A stretch of DNA of 6,242 nt from positions 1 through 6,242 of the forward strand of contig DASRZQ010000093.1 of assembly GCA_035686205.1 (NCBI GenBank). The letters run 5' to 3'. The first letter of the stretch is position 1. The number at the start of each line of letters is the position of its first letter. Position numbers and translations under genes: made by a program. Source of the stretch: CAIWTU01 sp035686205 (GTDB lineage: Bacteria > Desulfobacterota > Desulfuromonadia > Geobacterales > Geobacteraceae). Shown here piece after piece: positions 1-4,696 of the stretch. Below the pieces are notes generated by a model. It saw nothing but the letters and a program-made list of their open reading frames with translations, was not told where the DNA came from and did no database searches.

Positions 1-198
1 GAAAAACTCCGCGGTTCATGGGCGCTCGTCCGCATGAAGAACCGTCCGGGCAGTCGGGAAGGAAGGGAGAACTGGCTGCTGATCAAGGAACGGGACGGGG
101 AGGCGAAGACCGGCGACGACGCGGAAATAACCGTCCAGATGCCGGACAGCGCCCTGACGGGAAAGACGATGGAGGAGATCGCGGCGGGCGGGAATTGA
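1..198 (+). CDS. LigD-type DNA 3'-phosphoesterase domain, C-terminal end (partial)
   Basis: Reading frame 1 is open from the window edge to TGA at 196-198 and gives 65 residues. They begin EKLRGSWALVRMKNR, continue with NWLLIKERDGEAK near residues 24-36, and end with TGKTMEEIAAGGN. The pattern (L.G.W.LVR, then WLLIK..D) is the last part of the 3'-phosphoesterase domain of the bacterial NHEJ ligase LigD, which trims 3'-phosphate and ribonucleotide ends before joining. The catalytic His/Asp residues of this domain lie upstream of the window, so activity cannot be judged. In multidomain LigD proteins ordered PE-ligase-polymerase, a linker and ligase domain follow this point. Here the frame stops, and the next bases do not look like ligase sequence. 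It is therefore either a stand-alone phosphoesterase, a LigD with PE last, or a truncated ligase. No terminator is visible after the stop. Family assignment is from motif memory. Confidence 0.8.
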   Translation, partial: EKLRGSWALVRMKNRPGSREGRENWLLIKERDGEAKTGDDAEITVQMPDSALTGKTMEEIAAGGN

Positions 199-258
199 CC
201 CGTTTTCTGTTGCCATGCAGAAATGTGTGATGTATAACCCTCAAACCCCTTTTTTCAT

Positions 259-272
259 GCAAAGCCGCAAAG
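259..272. repeat. Left inverted repeat of the GxxExxY cassette
   Basis: GCAAAGCCGCAAAG contains two GCAAAG units with an 8-nt period (259-264 and 267-272). It is the exact reverse complement of 715-728. It lies inside the N-terminal extension that would be read if the downstream gene started at 215, which argues against that start. Confidence 0.75.
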
Positions 273-289
273 AAAATAGTTCTTACATA

Positions 290-676
290 ATGTTCGGCGA
301 AAACGAGATAGCATCAGAAGTTGTAGATGCCGCTTATAAAGTTCATACAATACTGGGACCAGGGCTTCTGGAATCTGTTTATGAAGCGGTGATGGTTTAC
401 GAACTGAATAAACGAGGGCTTAAGGTTGAATCTCAACTTGCTTTACCTGTCATATATGAATCTGTAAAATTAGACGTGGGGTTTAAACTTGACCTTCTCG
501 TTGAGGGGAAAGTAATTATTGAGTTAAAATCCGTTGATTTGTTATTGCCCGTACATAAGAAACAATTATTAACCTACCTGCGCATTTCTAATAAAAAACT
601 GGGCCTTCTGATAAACTTCGGTTCTAACCTCATAAAGGATGGTATTACGAGAATCGTAAACGGGATCAAAGACTAA
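290..676 (+). CDS. GxxExxY family protein (PDDEXK-like)
   Basis: This is a 128-residue protein beginning MFGENEIASEVVDAAYKV. The family signature G-x-x-E-x-x-Y is present as G25, E28, Y31 within GPGLLESVYE, followed by a D68...E78-L-K80 pattern (LDLL...IIELK) and Q92 in HKKQLLTYL, which fits a PDDEXK-nuclease-like core. It ends GLLINFG..LIKDGI.RIVNG, as the family usually does. Length is typical (about 125-135). The biochemical role of the family is not established; members are known as stray single genes and inside 23S rRNA intervening sequences. The frame is open back to ATG 215, but those 25 extra residues cross the left inverted repeat and are not family-like, so ATG 290 is preferred. No strong Shine-Dalgarno is visible before it. 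Codon use and base composition are far more AT-rich than in the neighbours, a sign of transfer. Confidence 0.88.
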   Translation: MFGENEIASEVVDAAYKVHTILGPGLLESVYEAVMVYELNKRGLKVESQLALPVIYESVKLDVGFKLDLLVEGKVIIELKSVDLLLPVHKKQLLTYLRISNKKLGLLINFGSNLIKDGITRIVNGIKD

Positions 677-707
677 TATGAGATATTTACCCGAACTTTT
701 GTCTTTC

Positions 708-731
708 TTTGCGTCTTTGCGGCTTTGCGTG
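708..731. repeat. Right inverted repeat / tandem 8-mers of the GxxExxY cassette
   Basis: There are three tandem 8-mers, TTTGCG plus two variable bases, at 708-715, 716-723 and 724-731. Positions 715-728 are the exact reverse complement of 259-272. The right end carries one more 8-mer than the left. It stops 8 nt before the dtd ATG, and its last bases (GTGAG, 729-733) sit where the dtd ribosome binding site should be. Confidence 0.75.
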
Positions 732-739
732 AGATATTC

Positions 740-1201
740 ATGAAAGCCGTGATACAACGCGTTAACAGCGCCTCAGTCGAGGTCGAAGGCGAGACGGTCG
801 GCGCGATAAAAAGGGGAATACTGGTCCTCCTGGGCGTGGAAAAGGGAGACTGCGAGAGGGACGCCGACTGGATGTCGGAGAAAATCGCCAATTTGCGCAT
901 GTTTGAGGATGATGCGGGCAAAATGAACCTTTCTTTGCGGGATGTCGGCGGTGAAATCCTCGCCGTTTCCCAGTTCACACTTGCCGGCAACTGCGGCAAG
1001 GGAAGGCGACCGTCTTTTGACAGTGCGGCCTCGCCGGGAGAGGCGAACGGGCTGTACATGTATTTCGTGAAAAAGATGCGCGAGCTCGGTGTGCCGGTGG
1101 AAACCGGCGTATTCCAGGCGGATATGCGGGTGAGCCTGGTTAATGACGGGCCGGTAACCTTCATCCTCGAAAGCCCGAAGAGAACGGAATCAAGAGCGTG
1201 A
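740..1201 (+). CDS. dtd: D-aminoacyl-tRNA deacylase
   Basis: This 153-residue cytosolic enzyme hydrolyses D-amino acids (and glycine mischarged on tRNA-Ala) from tRNA, a chiral proofreading step. It begins MKAVIQRV, the standard DTD N-terminus. It carries the active-site SQFTL motif at residues 77-81, followed by GKGRRPSF, and the second motif NDGPVT at 135-140, whose Gly-Pro (137-138) forms the cross-subunit cis-Gly-Pro that selects D-substrates. Length is close to the family's usual ~145. ATG 740 gives the canonical N-terminus; a TTG at 725 would add five residues read from the cassette repeat. The only ribosome-binding-like sequence is GTGAG at 729-733, 6 nt before the ATG and part of the repeat end. 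The gene opens a tight operon: its stop overlaps the start of the next gene by 4 nt. No promoter is evident between the cassette gene and dtd. Confidence 0.95.
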   Translation: MKAVIQRVNSASVEVEGETVGAIKRGILVLLGVEKGDCERDADWMSEKIANLRMFEDDAGKMNLSLRDVGGEILAVSQFTLAGNCGKGRRPSFDSAASPGEANGLYMYFVKKMRELGVPVETGVFQADMRVSLVNDGPVTFILESPKRTESRA

Positions 1202-2064
1202 AGCGCGACAGGCTGAAAACCCTTCTCGACGGCCTGTACCGGAACCGCTCCGCGGTCCACCTGGCAAATGACCCGCTGTCTTTCTGCCGCCGATACTCCG
1301 ATCACGCGGACAGGGAGATCGTCGCACTGATCGCGTCTTCCTTTGCCTACGGCAATGTCAAGATAATCCTGAAAAACCTGGAGGCGGTTTTCCGGCCGAT
1401 GGGCGTGTCGCCCCGGGCGTTCGTCGAGAGGTTCGAGCCCGAAGATGGCATGCGGCTTTATTCCGGTTTCAAGCACCGCTTCAACGATGCACGCGACCTT
1501 TGCGCGCTTCTTCTGGCCATTCGTACCATGATCGAGGAGGCGGACACCGTCGGCGAGTACTTTCTCGGCTGTTACGATTCCGAAGCCGAAGACATCACCC
1601 CTTCAGTCGTCGAATTCACTTCCTCGATCCTGTCCTTTGATTTCTCAAGTGTTTTCGGCCGGACGGAAATCCCCCGAGATTCTTATTTCCCGTTTTTTTT
1701 CCCCTCGCCTCTTTTGGGCAGCGCCTGCAAAAGGCTCTGCATGTTCCTGCGCTGGATGATACGGCCCGACGACGGCATCGACCTGGGATTGTGGAAGGGC
1801 ATACCGCCTTCAAAACTGGTCATACCCGTCGATGCCCATATCATGAGGATTTCCCGCTTTCTCGGGTTTACCTCCCGCAAGCAGGCCGACTGGCGAACGG
1901 CACGGGAGATTACCTCGGCGCTTCGCCGGTTCGACCCGGAAGACCCGGTGAAATACGACTTTTCCCTTTGTCATCTGGGCATCTCAGAGGGGTGCAACGG
2001 CAAGGACCTTGACAAATGCCTGAAATGCGCCATTTCCGAGGTGTGCGCGGGGAACCGGAGGTGA
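1198..2064 (+). CDS. TIGR02757 (DUF2400) family protein, putative HhH-GPD-like DNA glycosylase relative
   Basis: This 288-residue protein starts at GTG 1198, overlapping the dtd stop as GTGA, so translation is probably coupled; there is no strong own ribosome site. Family hallmarks are FFPSPLLGSACKRLCMFLRWM at 167-187, DDGIDLGLW at 191-199, IPVDAHIMRISRFLGF at 209-224 and FDPEDPVKYDF at 245-255. The family is uncharacterised. I see resemblance to endonuclease III-type glycosylases: G174-x3-K178 fits the GVGRK hairpin lysine, VDAH with D212 fits the catalytic VDTH aspartate, and the C-terminus has C266-x7-C274-x2-C277-x5-C283, nearly the [4Fe-4S] loop spacing C-x6-C-x2-C-x5-C. The Lys-Asp distance of 34 is longer than in endonuclease III (18) and closer to archaeal AGOG glycosylase. 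The enzymatic role is inference; family membership is strong. Confidence 0.88.
   Translation: MKRDRLKTLLDGLYRNRSAVHLANDPLSFCRRYSDHADREIVALIASSFAYGNVKIILKNLEAVFRPMGVSPRAFVERFEPEDGMRLYSGFKHRFNDARDLCALLLAIRTMIEEADTVGEYFLGCYDSEAEDITPSVVEFTSSILSFDFSSVFGRTEIPRDSYFPFFFPSPLLGSACKRLCMFLRWMIRPDDGIDLGLWKGIPPSKLVIPVDAHIMRISRFLGFTSRKQADWRTAREITSALRRFDPEDPVKYDFSLCHLGISEGCNGKDLDKCLKCAISEVCAGNRR
2057..2061 (+). promoter_or_regulatory. Ribosome binding site of pabBC
   Basis: GGAGG, 8 nt before ATG 2070 and overlapping the end of the preceding gene. It decides the start: the frame is open further upstream (to an ATG at 2016 inside the TIGR02757 gene), but only ATG 2070 has this well-spaced site. Confidence 0.75.
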
Positions 2065-2069
2065 ACGGC

Positions 2070-3824
2070 ATGCCGGAAGTCATCCTCGATTCATTCACGA
2101 CCCGCGACGGCAAATCCTGGCGCTTTTCGGGCCTGGAGGAAACGATAGCCGCCGCGACGCCGGCGGATGTCGTCCCCGCGCTTGAAAAGGTGGAGTCCCG
2201 AGTCTCCGAAGGCTTTCATGCTGCCGGTTTCGTTTCCTACGAAGCGGCGCCGGGTTTGAACGGTACGCTCGCCACGCGGTCGCCGGGCGACTTCCCCCTG
2301 CTCTGGTTCGGCATCTTCAGGGAACGGCTTGCGGCGCCGGAACCATTAACGGCAGAGAACGAAGCCGGAGGTGAATACGTTATCTCCGGCCATGAATTCT
2401 CCCTCTCCGGTGACGCCTATGCATCGGCAGTCGAGCGCATCAGGGAATATATCGCCGCCGGAGACACCTACCAGGTAAATTTCACCATGCGGCAGCGCTT
2501 CCGCTTCCGCGGCCGGGAGAAATCCTTTTACCGTGATCTGTGCAGGTCCCAGCGGGCGCCTTACTGCGCATTTATCGACTTGGGAAGGCACTGCGTCCTG
2601 TCGGCGTCGCCGGAGCTGTTCTTCCGGCTGAAGAACGGCATAATCACCGCCCGCCCCATGAAAGGGACCGCCAAAAGGGGAAGGTGGCCCGCGGAAGATT
2701 CCCGGGTTGTCCGGAATTTCGTGACGGATGCCAAGGAACAGGCGGAAAACCTGATGATAGTGGACCTTCTGCGCAACGACATGGGCGTGGTTTCCGAAAC
2801 CGGGTCGGTAGAGGTCGCTTCCCTGTTTGACGTGGAAACGCTGGAGACAGTTCACCAGATGACCTCCACCATAACGTCCAGGTTGAGACCGGAAACCGGC
2901 CTGGTCACACTCTTCCGGGCACTTTTCCCCTGCGGATCGGTCACCGGAGCGCCGAAAAGACGGACCATGGAGATCATAGCGGAGCTGGAGGAATCTCCGC
3001 GCAACATCTACACCGGCTGCATAGGCTATATCTCGCCGGGACCGGAAGCCGTATTCAGCGTTGCGATCAGGACGGCGGTGATAGACAGGGAGGAGGAGAC
3101 CGGGGAACTCGGGCTCGGCAGCGGCGTCACCTGGGATTCCCGGCCGCGGGCGGAATACGATGAATGCCTGGCGAAAGGGCGTTTTGCCCTGGCTCGGGTC
3201 CCGGAATTCAGGCTGATCGAATCGCTTCTGTTCGAGGACAACGCCGGATATTTCCTGCTGGAACGTCACCTGGCACGGCTTGCCGGATCTGCGGAATATT
3301 TCGGATTCAAGGCGGACATCTCCGCGATAAGAAAGTCACTTGCGGAATTTTCGCTTTCCCTTGCCGGACCGCACAAGGTAAGGTTTTTGCTTTCCCGGAA
3401 CGGTTCCTTTACCGTCGAAAGCGAACCAATCCCCGCGAAACCTGCCATTGGCGAGGTAAAGGTGGCCTTTGCCGGGACTCGCATCGATTCCGCCGATGTT
3501 TTCCTTTATCACAAGACCGACAACCGCTCTCTTTACGCCGCCGAACTGGCGAAGAGGCCCGAATGCGCGGATGTCGTCTTTCTCAACGAGCGCGGGGAAG
3601 TAACCGAAGGCGCGAGCAATAATATCGTCGCCCGGATCGGAGGAAGGCTTTTCACGCCGCCGCTCGATTCAGGGCTTTTGCCGGGGACATTCCGCGAAGA
3701 GCTGATTGAAAAGGGCATTATCGGGGAAAAAGTAATTACGGCCGCCGAACTTGAGAAAGCGGAGGAAATTTTTCTCATCAATGCGGTCAGGAAATGGCGA
3801 AAGGCATGGCTGGTAAAGCAATAA
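2070..3824 (+). CDS. pabBC: Fused aminodeoxychorismate synthase component I / aminodeoxychorismate lyase
   Basis: A 584-residue bifunctional enzyme makes p-aminobenzoate for folate: the PabB half turns chorismate plus ammonia (from a PabA glutaminase, not in this window) into 4-amino-4-deoxychorismate, and the PabC half removes pyruvate. The PabB domain (about 1-375) shows PMKGTAKRG with K198, the lysine that marks ADC synthase rather than anthranilate synthase (PIAGT), DLLRND at 232-237, and SVTGAPK at 290-296. From about 384 (ESLLFEDNAGYFLLERHLARL) a class IV PLP aminotransferase-type domain follows: YHKTDNRSLY with the likely PLP lysine K482, TEGASNN at 512-518, and NAVRKW near the C-terminus. 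There is no stop or frameshift between halves, so the fusion is genuine. It is the last gene of the dtd operon, 5 nt after the previous stop. No clear terminator follows. Confidence 0.94.
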   Translation: MPEVILDSFTTRDGKSWRFSGLEETIAAATPADVVPALEKVESRVSEGFHAAGFVSYEAAPGLNGTLATRSPGDFPLLWFGIFRERLAAPEPLTAENEAGGEYVISGHEFSLSGDAYASAVERIREYIAAGDTYQVNFTMRQRFRFRGREKSFYRDLCRSQRAPYCAFIDLGRHCVLSASPELFFRLKNGIITARPMKGTAKRGRWPAEDSRVVRNFVTDAKEQAENLMIVDLLRNDMGVVSETGSVEVASLFDVETLETVHQMTSTITSRLRPETGLVTLFRALFPCGSVTGAPKRRTMEIIAELEESPRNIYTGCIGYISPGPEAVFSVAIRTAVIDREEETGELGLGSGVTWDSRPRAEYDECLAKGRFALARVPEFRLIESLLFEDNAGYFLLERHLARLAGSAEYFGFKADISAIRKSLAEFSLSLAGPHKVRFLLSRNGSFTVESEPIPAKPAIGEVKVAFAGTRIDSADVFLYHKTDNRSLYAAELAKRPECADVVFLNERGEVTEGASNNIVARIGGRLFTPPLDSGLLPGTFREELIEKGIIGEKVITAAELEKAEEIFLINAVRKWRKAWLVKQ

Positions 3825-3865
3825 ACCTCAAAATAACAAATTCACAGGGATAAAACCGGATAAAA

Positions 3866-3944
3866 ACAGGATGTACAGGATATATGGAAGGCTTTGGATC
3901 TAAACCGGAGAAACGATTTTTGTTTTGCAACCTGTAAATCCTGT
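3866..3944. repeat. Palindromic ACAGGAT-type intergenic repeat
   Basis: The left arm ACAGGATGTACAGGA (3866-3880) pairs with ACCTGTAAATCCTGT (3930-3944), 13 of 15 matching as an inverted repeat around a 49-nt loop. Each arm is itself two ACAGGA-like units 9 nt apart. The flanks continue the theme (GGGATAAAACCGGATAAAA upstream). I know similar ACAGGAT repeats from many bacterial intergenic regions, but cannot check family membership here. It sits just after pabBC; lacking a compact GC stem and T-run it is not a standard rho-independent terminator. Confidence 0.6.
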
Positions 3945-4026
3945 CCATCGTGTCAGATAAAAAGGGTTCATGCCGTCCCGTGTTGCCGGTTTGTTTGATT
4001 CGCAATAAAAAAACCTGGGGAACACC

Positions 4027-4197
4027 ATGAAAAAGCTTTTTTCCTTCGGGGCATCGATCCTCGTAACGGCATCCTTTCTCGACGCCTTGTACTTCTCGGA
4101 AATCGGCAAGCCGATCCATTGGACACGTGACGCGTTACTGGCGGCCACCGGCGTCGCCTGCTATGTCCTTCTCATAAGGAGCTGGAGGAAGCCGTAA
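4027..4197 (+). CDS. Small hypothetical membrane protein
   Basis: ATG 4027 to TAA 4195-4197 encodes 56 residues starting MKKLFSFGASILVTASF. Two hydrophobic stretches are visible, roughly residues 5-23 and 37-51, separated by a polar loop (SEIGKPIHWTRD), and the C-terminus is basic (RSWRKP). This suggests a two-helix inner-membrane protein, or a signal-anchored one. A GGGG at 4017-4020, 6 nt before the ATG, is a plausible ribosome site. I do not recognise the family. It stands alone between two repeat-bearing spacers, after pabBC and before the radical SAM gene. GC content and codon choice resemble the surrounding genes more than the AT-rich spacers. It could still be a chance ORF; the good start site and clean helical pattern favour a real gene. 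Confidence 0.55.
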   Translation: MKKLFSFGASILVTASFLDALYFSEIGKPIHWTRDALLAATGVACYVLLIRSWRKP

Positions 4198-4271
4198 ATA
4201 TTATTGAAGAATTTTTGTGTTCCTCCGAAAAGTAATCTACCTGATAAGTATTTCTTTATCTGAGTAATACT

Positions 4272-4407
4272 AATCTCCCGCAACAAATATTCCTCCCCCT
4301 TCAAGGGGGAGGCCAGGAGGGGGATGGGATGCTTTTATGCCGCGATTCCCATCCCCACCCCGACCCTCCCCTTGAAGGGGAGGGAGTTTTTGATGGAAGC
4401 GGAGATT
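4272..4407. repeat. MITE-like inverted-repeat element (CCCCTTCAAGGGG family)
   Basis: The outer ends AATCTCCCGC (4272-4281) and GCGGAGATT (4399-4407) are inverted with a one-base bulge. Inside, two near-palindromes with core CCCTTCAAGGG (4292-4312) and CCCTTGAAGGG (4364-4384) lie at either end of a larger imperfect inverted repeat, 4291-4330 against 4345-4384, with loop 4331-4344. The whole can fold into a cruciform or long hairpin. No coding capacity is seen. I know CCCCTTCAAGGGG-type repeats to be common in diverse bacterial genomes, which suggests a dispersed non-autonomous element. Confidence 0.6.
4364..4390 (+). terminator. Possible rho-independent terminator inside the repeat
   Basis: The right palindrome folds as a 9-bp GC-rich stem (CCCTCCCCT / AGGGGAGGG) with a 3-nt TGA loop, followed by AGTTTTT at 4384-4390. 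This would terminate + strand transcription coming from the small membrane ORF. It may equally be only a by-product of the repeat. Confidence 0.35.
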
Positions 4408-4433
4408 GATTCCAATCAGATTTCTTTATGTAA

Positions 4434-4610
4434 TCTGAATCCGTAACGCCTTCACGCTTTCGTCCGCGCGGAACGCCTCGGTTTCTAGCATTTCCATGGG
4501 ATGAGGCCTTCCGGCGAAGCTCACCTGGAGTGATAGGCTCGAAACCGCGTCAGCGGCGTTCAAACCCCGGCAATCCGCTTGCCTCGGCGTTCAGGCGTCA
4601 CGGATTCAGA
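4434..4610. repeat. 177-bp nested inverted-repeat element, function unknown
   Basis: The ends are an 18-bp inverted repeat with one mismatch: TCTGAATCCGTAACGCCT (4434-4451) and AGGCGTCACGGATTCAGA (4593-4610). A second pair is nested inside: CGGTTTCTAGC (4479-4489) and GCTCGAAACCG (4537-4547), 10 of 11. GAACGCC (4471-4477) is inverted against GGCGTTC at both 4555-4561 and 4586-4592, and CGGCGTTCA is repeated directly (4554-4562, 4585-4593). On the minus strand a frame stays open for 54 codons (4590 down to the stop at 4426-4428), with an ATG at 4497 giving 23 residues (MEMLETEAFRADESVKALR...). I see no ribosome site for it. I read it as a dispersed MITE-like repeat or a structured RNA rather than a gene. 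Confidence 0.55.
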
Positions 4611-4631
4611 ATATACTTAAGCATATTTTTA

Positions 4632-4660
4632 TTGACTTTTCCGCCCCGTTGAAAAATAGT
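4632..4660 (+). promoter_or_regulatory. Possible sigma70-type promoter of the radical SAM gene
   Basis: TTGACT at 4632-4637, a 17-nt spacer, then AATAGT at 4655-4660. The -35 is good and the -10 is weak. A near-palindrome around CTTAAG (4611-4626) lies just upstream and could be an operator. The start codon is 36 nt after the -10. Assigned from consensus only. Confidence 0.35.
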
Positions 4661-4696
4661 TAGAGTGTTTATGCTATTTTTTTATATGGGGAGAAT

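Larger units (their letters stand above)
256..731. mobile_element. Putative GxxExxY cassette bounded by inverted repeats
   Basis: A 14-bp perfect inverted repeat (GCAAAGCCGCAAAG at 259-272, its reverse complement at 715-728; 16 of 17 matching when widened to 256-272/715-731) encloses exactly one gene, the GxxExxY ORF. The interior is AT-rich: by my count about 38% G+C over 301-660, against roughly 55-62% in sampled lines of the following dtd gene. Inverted ends, one gene and a composition break suggest a horizontally acquired cassette. No transposase is present and I see no clear target-site duplication, so mobility is inferred and would have to be supplied in trans or belong to the past. Confidence 0.5.
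4198..4696. other. 499-base non-coding stretch with two palindromic elements
   Basis: There is no convincing gene on either strand. From left to right it holds an AT-rich lead (4198-4271), an inverted-repeat element around CCCCTTCAAGGGG-type palindromes (4272-4407), a small hairpin-forming stretch (4414-4440), a second, unrelated nested inverted-repeat element (4434-4610), and an AT-rich region likely to hold the promoter of the radical SAM gene (4611-4696). Confidence 0.7.

Noticed and set aside
215..289. N-terminal extension of the GxxExxY protein from ATG 215
   Set aside because: The 25 residues read through the left inverted repeat, do not resemble the family N-terminus, and no ribosome site supports the start.
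673..1476. Long minus-strand frame opposite dtd and the start of the TIGR02757 gene
   Set aside because: It lies opposite two confidently identified + strand genes, and its product has no recognisable motifs; the tail is only the translated 8-mer repeat.
2346..3269. Minus-strand frame of about 300 codons inside pabBC
   Set aside because: It is antisense to the PabB domain; its composition is that expected from a GC-rich gene read backwards.
3825..3865. Rho-independent terminator directly after pabBC
   Set aside because: No compact GC stem with a following T-run is present in this stretch.
3787..4119. Minus-strand frame across the ACAGGAT repeat
   Set aside because: Much of it is translated repeat, and it overlaps both the pabBC end and the better supported small + strand ORF.
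4204..4263. Possible short precursor peptide (TTG start, 19 residues) upstream of the radical SAM gene
   Set aside because: It has no ribosome site, a rare start, and no leader/core pattern.
4426..4497. 23-codon minus-strand gene (MEMLETEAFRADESVK...)
   Set aside because: It is too short, has no ribosome site seen, and lies wholly in the inverted-repeat element; kept only as an observation within that element.
4434..4663. Integron attC site or CRISPR repeat
   Set aside because: The inverted arms lack the attC core sites (RYYYAAC/GTTRRRY) at the ends, and there are no regularly spaced direct repeats with spacers.
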